The translations under genes and the position numbers were made by a program. A DNA stretch of 64,000 nt. It comes from an uncultured Pelagibacteraceae bacterium. GTDB lineage: Bacteria; Pseudomonadota; Alphaproteobacteria; Pelagibacterales; Pelagibacteraceae. The notes under the pieces were generated by a model. It did no database searches and was not told where the DNA came from. It saw only the letters and a program-made list of their open reading frames with translations. The first letter of the stretch is position 1. Each line of letters opens with the position of its first letter. Shown here one piece after another: positions 9,033 through 17,955 of this stretch. The stretch lies in contig CACBHZ010000002.1 in the NCBI GenBank assembly GCA_902539195.1, positions 1 through 64,000 on the forward strand. The letters are read 5' to 3'.

Positions 9033-10055
9033 ATGTCTAAGATAAATGCATTAGTTGCTGGAGCCACAGGATATATAGGTATTCAATTGGTTAAATTATT
9101 AACTAAACATAAGAGAGTTAAAATTAAATATCTTTGCGGTGACACCTCTGTAGGTAAGAAAATTAGCTATTATGATAAATACTTTAATAAATATAAACTA
9201 CCGAATATTGTTAAATTTAATAAAGAGTTATTAAAAAGTGTTGATGTTGTATTTACTGCATTACCCAATGGAGAGGCTCAAAAAATTTCAAAAAATTTAA
9301 ATAATAAAAATATTTTAATTGACTTAGCAGCAGATTTTAGACTTAAATCAGCCAGTGATTATTTGAAATGGTATAAAATTAAACACAATGCACCTAAATT
9401 AATCAAAAAAAGTATTTATTCTTTACCTGAGTTAAATAATCAGAATATTAAAAAATATAAGATAATTTCTTGTCCAGGCTGTTATCCAACATCAATTTTA
9501 TTACCCCTAGTGCCGTTAATTAATAAAAATATTGTTAAATCAAACAATATCATAATTGACTCTAAATCTGGTTATTCAGGTGCAGGCAGAAATGTTCATA
9601 AAAAATATAACAACAAATTTTTAAATGAGACATTGAGTGCTTATGGTTTAGCTTTTCACAGACACAATTCAGAAATTGATCAGGAACTAAAAATAAAAAC
9701 TGGCAAAAAGGTAAAATTTCAATTTACACCTCATCTTTCACCAATGTTTAGAGGAATATTAACTACTATGTATTTAGATCTAAAAAGAAATGATTCTCTT
9801 AAAAAAATTTATTTTTTTCTAAAAAAATATTACAAAAATCATAAATTCATTAAAATTTTGAAACCAAATACTTTTTTAGGAACTAATGAAGTAATAAACA
9901 CAAATAACTGTTATATTTCTGTGTGTGAGAGTAAATATAAGAATAAAATTATTATATTGTCAGCAATAGATAATTTGATTAAGGGTGGTAGTGGACAGGC
10001 TGTTCAAAATATGAATATTTTATTTGGATATAAGTCTGATGAAGGATTAAATTGA
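9033..10055 (+). CDS. argC: N-acetyl-gamma-glutamyl-phosphate reductase
   Basis: NALVAGATGYIGIQLVKLL; SCPGCYPTSILLPLVPL; SGYSGAGR. Confidence 0.95.
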   Translation: MSKINALVAGATGYIGIQLVKLLTKHKRVKIKYLCGDTSVGKKISYYDKYFNKYKLPNIVKFNKELLKSVDVVFTALPNGEAQKISKNLNNKNILIDLAADFRLKSASDYLKWYKIKHNAPKLIKKSIYSLPELNNQNIKKYKIISCPGCYPTSILLPLVPLINKNIVKSNNIIIDSKSGYSGAGRNVHKKYNNKFLNETLSAYGLAFHRHNSEIDQELKIKTGKKVKFQFTPHLSPMFRGILTTMYLDLKRNDSLKKIYFFLKKYYKNHKFIKILKPNTFLGTNEVINTNNCYISVCESKYKNKIIILSAIDNLIKGGSGQAVQNMNILFGYKSDEGLN

Positions 10056-10258
10056 TGAGAATACTACTAATTTTATTAATTTTTTTATTTATAAATAATT
10101 GTTCTAACCAAAACTTTGGTTCTTTTTTAAAGAAAAAAAATGATGATGTGGTTGAAAAACCAAATTTAGATATTGATAAAAATATTTCTTTCGAGAATTT
10201 TAAAAATAAAATTATTAATTATGGAAAAAATAGTAGTTTTCCGAGCTTAGATGATTGA
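10052..10258 (+). CDS. Small predicted lipoprotein, unknown function
   Basis: Signal peptide with lipobox-like FINNC; overlaps argC end (ATGA) and hom start. Confidence 0.55.
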   Translation: MMRILLILLIFLFINNCSNQNFGSFLKKKNDDVVEKPNLDIDKNISFENFKNKIINYGKNSSFPSLDD

Positions 10259-11549
10259 TATGACTAAAAAGCTTAATATAGCAATTGTTGGATTAGGACA
10301 GATTGGTAATTATCTCTATAATGAATTAAATACAAAAAAAAAAGATATTCTAAAAAAAACTGGAAAAATTATCTCTGTTTCTGCAATTTCAGCTAAAAAT
10401 ATTAATAAAAAAAGAAAATTTAGAATTAATAAGAAAATATTTTATAAAGATCCCTTTAAAATTTTTAAAAATAATAAAATTGATATTTTAATTGAAGCCA
10501 TTGGTCAATCTGATGGTATATCTAAAAAAATTGTAGAATTTGCACTTAAGAATAAAATTCACGTTGTAACTCCTAATAAGGCATTAATTTCGAAACACGG
10601 TAATAATCTTTCTAAACTTGCTGAAAAAAATAAAGTTAATTTAGAATTTGAAGCGTCAGTAGGAGGTGGCATCCCTGTATTAAGAACTATTAAAGAAGGA
10701 CTGGCAACTAATAAGATAAGTAAAGTATATGGAATATTAAATGGCACTTGTAATTATATATTATCTGAAATGGAAGAAACTAAGTCTGCCTTTTCAACTG
10801 TATTAAAAAAAGCTCAACTATTAGGTTATGCTGAACCAGGTAATCCAAAATTAGATTTAAATGGTTACGATGCTTTAGCTAAAGTTAAAATTCTTTCTGC
10901 TTTGGCATTTAATAATAAAGTATCAAATTCAAAATGTTTAATGGAGGGTATTGAAAATATAGAATACAAGGATTTAGAAATTGCAAATCAATTAAATTAT
11001 AAAATTAAATTATTGGGAATAACAGAAATTGTTAATAATAAATTATTTGAAAGAGTTCATCCGTGTTTAATTAAAAAAAATACTTACATTGCAAATGTTA
11101 ATGGTGTTATGAATGCTGTTATAATTGAAGGTAATCCAGTAGGGGAGAGTGTTTTACAAGGAGAAGGTGCTGGGCCTGGTCCAACATCATCTGCTTTAAT
11201 GTCTGATCTTTTGTCGATTTTACGTGGAAATATCAAATACCCTTTTGGGATTTCTGATAATAAAAGAAAATCTCCTTCAATCTATAATACTGATAATTAT
11301 TCAAATGCTTTATACATTAGGCTTGAAGTTAAAGATAAACCGGGTGTTCTATCTGAAATCACAAAAAAATTTGCTAAACATAAAATATCCGTTCAAAGAT
11401 TAATACAAATACCAAATAATAAAAATAAAACTGCTTCTATTGTGATTATAACTCACAAATCTTTGGAAAAAGATTATCAGAAATGTATTAAATCTTTTAA
11501 ATCAAATTTAAATATTATTAAAAACCCTGTATTATTAAGACTTTTTTAA
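10251..11549 (+). CDS. hom: Homoserine dehydrogenase with C-terminal ACT domain
   Basis: NIAIVGLGQIGNYL; VYGILNGTCNYILSEM; AYAEPGNPKLDLNGYDALAKVKIL-like core; VKDKPGVLSEITKKFAKHKISV. Confidence 0.95.
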   Translation: MIDMTKKLNIAIVGLGQIGNYLYNELNTKKKDILKKTGKIISVSAISAKNINKKRKFRINKKIFYKDPFKIFKNNKIDILIEAIGQSDGISKKIVEFALKNKIHVVTPNKALISKHGNNLSKLAEKNKVNLEFEASVGGGIPVLRTIKEGLATNKISKVYGILNGTCNYILSEMEETKSAFSTVLKKAQLLGYAEPGNPKLDLNGYDALAKVKILSALAFNNKVSNSKCLMEGIENIEYKDLEIANQLNYKIKLLGITEIVNNKLFERVHPCLIKKNTYIANVNGVMNAVIIEGNPVGESVLQGEGAGPGPTSSALMSDLLSILRGNIKYPFGISDNKRKSPSIYNTDNYSNALYIRLEVKDKPGVLSEITKKFAKHKISVQRLIQIPNNKNKTASIVIITHKSLEKDYQKCIKSFKSNLNIIKNPVLLRLF

Positions 11550-12448
11550 TGGAACTTTATTTAAAGCTCTTTGAAGTTCTATTTCCTGTATTTTTTATTG
11601 TTGGAATTGGTTTTTTATTAGGGAAAAAAAATCCAAATTTTGATACTTCGTTTATAACATCTTATGCTGGAAATTTTGGAACTCCAGCTTTAGTAATTTT
11701 CTCTCTTACATCTACAGGTGTCACATTTGATATATTTGCAGAATATTTTATTTATGCATTAATATTACTCTCATCATTTGCTTTAATCGGTCTTGTTTTT
11801 TTAATTCTTATGAAAAAAGATTATATCAGAGAATTACCTACTTTTTTTTTACCTAATACAGGCAATATGGGTATACCAATATGTCTTTTTGCATATGGTA
11901 AATTGGGAATGGGCGTAGCTGCAGCTATATCATCATTGGTAATACTTCTACATTTTACTGCTAATATATTTCTTGCAAAACGAAAATTTGATTTTTCAAT
12001 AATTGCAAAAAGTCCTTCTTTCTATACAATTATTTTGACCGTTATCTTTTTATACTACGGCAAAGAAATGCCGGTTTTTGTGATTAATACAACAATGCTT
12101 TTATCTTATGCTATGATTGTTATGATTTTAATGTCCTTAGGTATTGCCTTAACTCAAATGAAAGTATTTTCTTTGAGAGACTCGATCATAACGTCCATAG
12201 GTAGAGTAATTCTTGGTCCAATTGTAGGTTTTTTTATTATAAAATTTTTTAATTTATCTGGTTTTGCGGCTGGAGTTTTACTAATTCAATCTTCAATGCC
12301 TAGTGCAATACTTTGTTATTTGGTTGCTGCAATGTATTCACCAAAAAAAAATGTAGATAATATTTCCAGTACTATTGTTGTTTCTACTTTAATGTCATTG
12401 GTTACAGTGCCAATTACAGTATTTATCGCCCTTAAATATTTTGCTTAA
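11549..12448 (+). CDS. AEC family (auxin-efflux-carrier-like) permease
   Basis: PVFFIVGIGFLLG, FFLPNTGNMGIPICLFAYG, QSSMPSAILCYLVA. Confidence 0.85.
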   Translation: MELYLKLFEVLFPVFFIVGIGFLLGKKNPNFDTSFITSYAGNFGTPALVIFSLTSTGVTFDIFAEYFIYALILLSSFALIGLVFLILMKKDYIRELPTFFLPNTGNMGIPICLFAYGKLGMGVAAAISSLVILLHFTANIFLAKRKFDFSIIAKSPSFYTIILTVIFLYYGKEMPVFVINTTMLLSYAMIVMILMSLGIALTQMKVFSLRDSIITSIGRVILGPIVGFFIIKFFNLSGFAAGVLLIQSSMPSAILCYLVAAMYSPKKNVDNISSTIVVSTLMSLVTVPITVFIALKYFA

Positions 12449-13297
12449 ATGAAAGCAATATTTTTAAATTTATCCGCATGGATGGTTTTGCCCTTTATGG
12501 ATGCAATTGCAAAATACTTATCTTCAGATTTGTCTTTTTTTCAAATAACTTGGGCTAGATATTTTTTTACAGTTGTATTCACAACTTTTTTTATGTTTTT
12601 ATTTTTTAGGGAACAATTGAAGTTTTCTCAAAATATCAAATTACAAATAATTAGAGGTTTGTCTTTATTTTTTGCAAATATATGTTTTTTTTACTCCATT
12701 TCTGTGATCTCTATGGCAAAAGCATTAACATTGGCATTCGTTGCTCCATTAGTCACAACTGCTCTTTCTCCATTTTTACTTAACGAAAAAGTCGGATATA
12801 GACGGTGGACTGCTGTATTAGTCGGTTTTTTTGGTATTTTAGTTGTCATAAGACCTGGAATTATAGAGATTAATCTTGCTAGTATAGCAGCTGTTGGAAC
12901 AGGCTGTTTTTACGGCTTTTATCTAATAATAACTCGAAAATTACATTCAACAGATAGTCCTTTACTCACATTGCTGATTACAGGCGTAGTAGGGGTGATT
13001 ATCGCATCTTTTTTTGTTCCTATTGTTTGGATTAATCCTACTCCAATTCAATGGTCTTGGATGGCTCTAATGGGTATATTTGCCTGTTTAGGCCATATAT
13101 TAATCATTTTGTCTCTTCGTTACTCTGATGCTTCAAAATTAGCACCATTTGGTTATTTTGAGATAGTTACTAACCTTATTTTAGGATACTATGTGTTTTC
13201 GGATTTTCCAGATAAATATACTTTTATTGGTCTTTTCATAATTGTTTCATCTGGTTTATATGTTTTTAGAAGAGAATATTATTATAAATATAAGTAA
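12449..13297 (+). CDS. DMT superfamily (EamA) transporter
   Basis: Two EamA-like repeats; FVAPLVTTALSPFLLNEKVGYRRWTAVLVGFFGILVVIRPG. Confidence 0.9.
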   Translation: MKAIFLNLSAWMVLPFMDAIAKYLSSDLSFFQITWARYFFTVVFTTFFMFLFFREQLKFSQNIKLQIIRGLSLFFANICFFYSISVISMAKALTLAFVAPLVTTALSPFLLNEKVGYRRWTAVLVGFFGILVVIRPGIIEINLASIAAVGTGCFYGFYLIITRKLHSTDSPLLTLLITGVVGVIIASFFVPIVWINPTPIQWSWMALMGIFACLGHILIILSLRYSDASKLAPFGYFEIVTNLILGYYVFSDFPDKYTFIGLFIIVSSGLYVFRREYYYKYK

Positions 13298-13826
13298 ATT
13301 TATATTTACTATATATTAATATTATACTTTAATTAATGTATGTAAACCATTGTATTTATTACATTTTATATAATATCTAAACTATAGTTTAACTAGTATA
13401 AAATACAAAATAATGGAATAATAATAAAATTTGTCAATTAGACATGTTTTGGTAATTAAAAATAATCAATAAATATGCGGTTATTTGAATTATAAAAATA
13501 TATATTGAAATTGGATTATGAGATAGGGGACAATATTCAATAAAAACAACAATTATGATGAAATTTTAGAACAAATCTATTGCTAATAAAAACCTAGTTT
13601 TATTTTGATATGGGAATTTCTCAATATTAATTGATATAAATATAATAAAAAATAATAATTTTCTAAATAATTACCAAAGTAATGCAATTTATGAATATAG
13701 CGTTTAATGCCCCAAATATAGGCCTAATTTAAAGATTTCATTTTATAAGCTGCAACCAATAGGGGAATTTAAAATTGTAATACTAAATGTTGTTAAATTT
13801 TAAAAAAACGTTGGTATTGCTAACTT

Positions 13827-14102
13827 TTAAAGCAAAATTCCCTCAGATTTGAGCAGTTTTTTCTTGGTTTTTATACCACCTTTTCCAGAATATCCTCCAA
13901 GAGATCCATCAGACCTGATTACTCTATGGCATGGTATTTTAGGAGCATATGGATTTTTTCCAATAGCATTCGCTACAGCTCTAACAGCTTTAGGCTTATT
14001 AATACCCTTTGCGACGTCAGAATAGCTTAAAACACTACCTTTTCTTATAGTTTTTAAATATTTCCAAACTTTAATTTGAAATTTTGTACCTTTTAGGATC
14101 AT
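13827..14102 (-). CDS. Methylated-DNA--protein-cysteine methyltransferase family protein (short form)
   Basis: [15 protein letters not shown]...[38 protein letters not shown]-like core with PCHRV active site. ATG at 14102 preferred over the upstream TTG used in the track. Confidence 0.85.
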   Translation of the reverse strand: [91 protein letters not shown]

Positions 14103-14107
14103 ATTAG

Positions 14108-14305
14108 AAAAAAACCCTGTATCTCTGCACCCTTTCAGGTACAAAGATCAGTAGTTTTTTGGCACGTCGTTGTATGCGCTACCGCCATGCCTTCCACCCC
14201 GCAATTTTAGCGCTACTCTGCGTGGTTTTCTGCCCTCTGGGCTTGAATCTCTCGATTTTTCCCCAGATGGTCAGTTAAGAGTTGCCTCTTAATTCATTTA
14301 AGAGA
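14108..14305 (-). ncRNA. Candidate structured RNA of unknown family
   Basis: GC-rich block inside very AT-rich sequence. Minus-strand folding gives: UUAAGAG-GCAA-CUCUUAA (14275-14292); CUGGG-GAAA-AAUC-GAGA-GAUU-CAAG-CCCAG (14237-14266); GGCAUG-GCG-GUAG-CGC...CGUGCC (14161-14191). Two of the loops are GNRA only on the minus strand. Upstream -10-like TATGATAAT on the minus strand. Confidence 0.5.
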
Positions 14306-14386
14306 TTATCATAGTGCAAATATGATTAGTATCACTTTATAGTTGATTATTAAGGGTTTTTAACAGCTGTGAATAGCGTTAACAAA

Positions 14387-14569
14387 CTATCTAGGTCCAA
14401 CGAAAATTAGAATAAAATAAGATAAATAGAAAATTATTGTTAAAACAGACAAGAAATATACTTCTAATGATTTTCCATTCTTTTTGTAAACTAAATAACT
14501 CAATATAGTTAAACCTAAAGATATAATTAAAAAATAGCTTGTAGGAATTTCACCATCTATAGTCATCAA
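14387..14569 (-). CDS. Small predicted membrane protein, unknown
   Basis: 60-aa ORF with two predicted hydrophobic helices; no antisense coding competitor. Confidence 0.4.
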   Translation of the reverse strand: MMTIDGEIPTSYFLIISLGLTILSYLVYKKNGKSLEVYFLSVLTIIFYLSYFILIFVGPR

Positions 14570-14649
14570 ATTTTTGTTTTAATTCATTTGACATTTAAAA
14601 TCACTTAATATATTACTAATGATAATTAATTGTTATCAATAGTAATTAT

Positions 14650-15603
14650 ATGAATGAACTGAAAACAGACTTAAAATCGCTTCATGAAGCAACTTTAAAT
14701 AACCTTAAAAGCTCAAAGTCAAATAACACTCTAAGAGCTTATAAATCTGACTTTAAAGACTTCGGTGCTTTTTGTGCAAAGCATGGATTAAATTCACTAC
14801 CATCAGAACCAAAAATAGTTTCTTTATACCTAACCTATCTCTCTAAAAACTCAAAAATAAGCACTTTAAGACGAAGATTAGTATCAATAAGCATGGTTCA
14901 TAGGCTAAAAGGGCATTATCTAGACACAAAACATCCAATCATTGTTGAAAATTTAATGGGAATTAGAAGGGTCAAAGGAAGTATTCAAAAAGGTAAAAAA
15001 CCTATATTAATCAATCATTTAAAATCAATTATTAATGTAATAAATGAACAAAAAACTGAGGAAATAAAAAAACTCAGAGATAAATCAATAATCTTAATTG
15101 GCTTTGGAGGAGGTTTTAGAAGAACCGAGATCATTTCAATTGATTATGAGGATTTAGAATTTGTTCCTGACGGTTTAAAAATCATTGTTAAAAGATCAAA
15201 AACTGACCAATTCGGAGAAGGAATGACTAAAGGACTGCCCTACTTCGAAAATGAAATTTACTGTCCTGTTACAAATCTAAAAAAATGGTTAGAAATTTCT
15301 AAAATTAAGTCTGGACCTATTTTTAGAAGATTTTCTAAAGGTTTATCATTAACAAACAAAAGATTAACTGACCAATCTGTAGTTTTAATAATGAAAGAGT
15401 ATTTAAATATAGCAGGTATCGAAAACAAAAATTTTGCAGGTCACAGTTTAAGGTCAGGTTTTGCTACAGTAGCTGCTGATTCAGGTGCTGATGAGAGGAG
15501 TATAATGGCTATGACAGGTCATAAAACAACACAAATGGTAAGAAGATATATTAGAGAGGCAAATATATTTAAAAATAATGCATTAAATAAAATTAAAATA
15601 TAA
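14650..15603 (+). CDS. Tyrosine recombinase / site-specific integrase
   Basis: N-terminal SAM-like domain (SKSNNTLRAYKSDFKDFGAFC); catalytic motifs GGGFRRTEI, KRSKTD, HSLRSGFATVAADSG, GHKTTQMVRRYIR. Confidence 0.93.
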   Translation: MNELKTDLKSLHEATLNNLKSSKSNNTLRAYKSDFKDFGAFCAKHGLNSLPSEPKIVSLYLTYLSKNSKISTLRRRLVSISMVHRLKGHYLDTKHPIIVENLMGIRRVKGSIQKGKKPILINHLKSIINVINEQKTEEIKKLRDKSIILIGFGGGFRRTEIISIDYEDLEFVPDGLKIIVKRSKTDQFGEGMTKGLPYFENEIYCPVTNLKKWLEISKIKSGPIFRRFSKGLSLTNKRLTDQSVVLIMKEYLNIAGIENKNFAGHSLRSGFATVAADSGADERSIMAMTGHKTTQMVRRYIREANIFKNNALNKIKI

Positions 15604-15608
15604 TAATC

Positions 15609-16646
15609 TTAAATTAACTTATCTCTGTATCCATCAATTTTTTTTGAAATATAATTATTAGTTAGGTAGAAATGTTTATAAATCCTTTTTTGTAAGGATT
15701 TTTTGAAAGAATCATTTTTAATTAGTTTTTTGATAGATTTTTCAACATTTTTAACTGTTAATGTCTTTAATTTAATGGCTTTTGGAGATGCCTCCCTTAG
15801 ACCGCCTTTATCTGTTATAATTAAAGCACATCCCGCACTTGAAGCTTCAAGAGCTGTTCTACCAAAAGGTTCACTCTTTCTAGGACAAACGACAGAAATA
15901 TCTGACTTAATAAACCATTTTGTAACTATATTATTTTTTTGAAAACCTAAAATTTTCAAATTTCTGTGTTTAAAAACATGCTTCTCTCTAGGTTCATCAC
16001 CAATAACAATAGCATTCCAATCCGGGTAATCATTTAAAATATTTATAATAGCTTCTCCAAATATATCGTAACCTTTGGAAATATTTAATCTACCAACAAA
16101 TAAAATTAATTTTTTTTTGTCTTTAAAATTAATTATTTTTTTACTCGTTGATTGATTAATAACTTCAAGTTTGTTGGTGATATATTTTTTATTTAAACCT
16201 TTGGTAAATTGATTCAAAGTCCAATTACTATTAAAAATTATTTTTTTTGTTTTATTGTATAAATTAATTCTTTCTTTTAAGGTTTTTGCTAGTTTCATTT
16301 CAAGTGGATTATTATGGAAATATAAAACAATATTTTTATTTTTCTTATAAATAGAGTTTATGTATTCAGGTCTATTATGAATTTCAATTAAATTTGATTT
16401 TTTTAATTTTTCTTCAACAAGAAATTTTTTTACATAAGCTTTGCTGCTGCTTCTAAAAAAAAATTTTGTAAATTTTAGATTAGTATAATTTGTTAATAAT
16501 TTTTTTTTAAATGAAGTGTTTCCAAATACTTGGATATTTTTTTTATATTTACTTAGTTTGATTGTATCATTTAAAAAAAGTGAAACTGCACCAGCGTAAT
16601 CAGGGGTAAAATTTTCTTTATATGGAAGTAAAATTGATATTTTCAT
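15609..16646 (-). CDS. Glycosyltransferase family 4-like protein
   Basis: KLILFVGRLNISKGYDIFGEAI; SEPFGRTALEASSAGCALIITDKGGLRE. Confidence 0.88.
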   Translation of the reverse strand: MKISILLPYKENFTPDYAGAVSLFLNDTIKLSKYKKNIQVFGNTSFKKKLLTNYTNLKFTKFFFRSSSKAYVKKFLVEEKLKKSNLIEIHNRPEYINSIYKKNKNIVLYFHNNPLEMKLAKTLKERINLYNKTKKIIFNSNWTLNQFTKGLNKKYITNKLEVINQSTSKKIINFKDKKKLILFVGRLNISKGYDIFGEAIINILNDYPDWNAIVIGDEPREKHVFKHRNLKILGFQKNNIVTKWFIKSDISVVCPRKSEPFGRTALEASSAGCALIITDKGGLREASPKAIKLKTLTVKNVEKSIKKLIKNDSFKKSLQKRIYKHFYLTNNYISKKIDGYRDKLI

Positions 16647-16898
16647 TTATAAAAAACTAGATTTTAATTTATTTCTAAGTTTGTAATTTTTTTTAAGTTT
16701 ATATTCTTCTCTCATGGCCTTAGATTTTGAATTATAACTTATACTATAGGCTAATATCCATTTTCTACCTCTAGTAAATTTTGCTCCTTTCGAGGCGTTA
16801 TGTTTAGCTAATCTTTTCTTTAAATTGTTAGTATATCCAACGTAGCTAAGATATTTCTGTTTATTTTTAGATATGATTAAATAAACAAAATATTTCAT
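16647..16898 (-). CDS. GIY-YIG nuclease family protein
   Basis: FVYLIISKNKQKYLSYVGYTNNLKKRLAKHNASKGAKFTRGRKW. Confidence 0.9.
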   Translation of the reverse strand: MKYFVYLIISKNKQKYLSYVGYTNNLKKRLAKHNASKGAKFTRGRKWILAYSISYNSKSKAMREEYKLKKNYKLRNKLKSSFL

Positions 16899-16900
16899 TA

Positions 16901-16975
16901 TGGCGGTCCCTAGGGGAATCGAACCCCTCTTTCATGGATGAAAACCATGTGTCCTAACCGATAGACGAAGGGACC
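16901..16975 (-). tRNA. tRNA-Glu (anticodon TTC)
   Basis: Minus strand GGTCCCTTCGTCTATCGGTTAGGACACATGGTTTTCATCCATGAAAGAGGGGTTCGATTCCCCTAGGGACCGCCA forms a full cloverleaf; CCA encoded. Confidence 0.97.
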
Positions 16976-17010
16976 AGAGATGGAGTTTCTATTGCAATTA
17001 TTAAAAATAA

Positions 17011-17955
17011 TCAAGCTATAGGTTCCTCACTTTTTATAATTTCTATTGATGATTCTTTGTGTGTGACAAGAGTTTCAGTAATAAATTTTGTATTTTCTTT
17101 TTTTACAGCTGCAATCATTTCAGTACCGGTAATACCTGTTGCACAAAAAATACTATCTCCTTTAACTATTTCATCTAATTCATATTTTTTATTTAGGTCA
17201 GATATTCCCATTTTTTTTGCTCTAGCTTTATCTTGATCAGTTTCAAATAAAAATCTTCCCTGAAATTTGCATCCATAAGCATCCAAAGCTGCCGCAGAGA
17301 TTACTCCTTCAGGACCCCCTCCAATACCCAAAAATAAGTCTATACCATACTTATTATCAGTAACTAAGAGAGCACCACAAATATCACCATCTGAAATTAA
17401 TTTTAAATTTACTTTTAATGATTTTAATTCTTCAATAATCTCTTTATGTCTTGGCCTATCAAGAATACAAACTGTAAGTTCACTAATATTTTTATTTTTA
17501 GCTTCTGCAATATTGGAAATATTTTTTTTTATAGGATAATCTAAGTCTGTTGCATCATATGGAATATCTTTACCTACTGCAATTTTATTCATATAGGTTT
17601 CTGGAGCATTAAATAAATTTCCTTTATCTGAAATTGCTAAAACTGATATTGCACCTCGAATATTTTTTGCTGCAAAGTTTGTTCCTTCAAGCGGGTCTAC
17701 TGCTATATCTAAGTTTGGACCATTACCTTTTCCAAGTTTTTCTCCTATATATAGCATTGGTGCTTCATCTAATTCACCTTCACCTATCACTACTTCTCCA
17801 TTAATTTCTAGATTATTTAAATCATTTCTCATTGAATCCGTTGCAGCTTTATCAGCTAATTTTTTATCCCCTTTACCAAGATATTGATAACAATTAATAG
17901 CTGCCCTTGAAGTTACTTTAACAAGTGATTTGATTAAATCTTTATTTAAAGACAT
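17011..17955 (-). CDS. glpX: Class II fructose-1,6-bisphosphatase
   Basis: GEVVIGEGELDEAPMLYIGEKLG; AVDPLEGTNFAAK; GIGGGPEGVISAAAL. Confidence 0.95.
   Translation of the reverse strand: MSLNKDLIKSLVKVTSRAAINCYQYLGKGDKKLADKAATDSMRNDLNNLEINGEVVIGEGELDEAPMLYIGEKLGKGNGPNLDIAVDPLEGTNFAAKNIRGAISVLAISDKGNLFNAPETYMNKIAVGKDIPYDATDLDYPIKKNISNIAEAKNKNISELTVCILDRPRHKEIIEELKSLKVNLKLISDGDICGALLVTDNKYGIDLFLGIGGGPEGVISAAALDAYGCKFQGRFLFETDQDKARAKKMGISDLNKKYELDEIVKGDSIFCATGITGTEMIAAVKKENTKFITETLVTHKESSIEIIKSEEPIA

Noticed and set aside
13755-13770. Possible tRNA-Glu 3'-end copy (taggggaat) as an att site
   Set aside because: Only about 9 nt shared with the tRNA region; expected by chance.
14161-14291. Plus-strand short open frame through the GC-rich block (GTSLYALPPCLPPRNFSATLRGFLPSGLESLDFSPDGQLRVAS)
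   Set aside because: No start codon with RBS and no family; hairpins with GNRA loops on the minus strand explain the composition better.
14108-14305. tmRNA, RNase P RNA, 6S or SRP RNA
   Set aside because: Did not find the T-arm/CCA and tag frame, GAGGAAAGUC core, or GGAAGGNAGCAGCC-type loop; left as unassigned.
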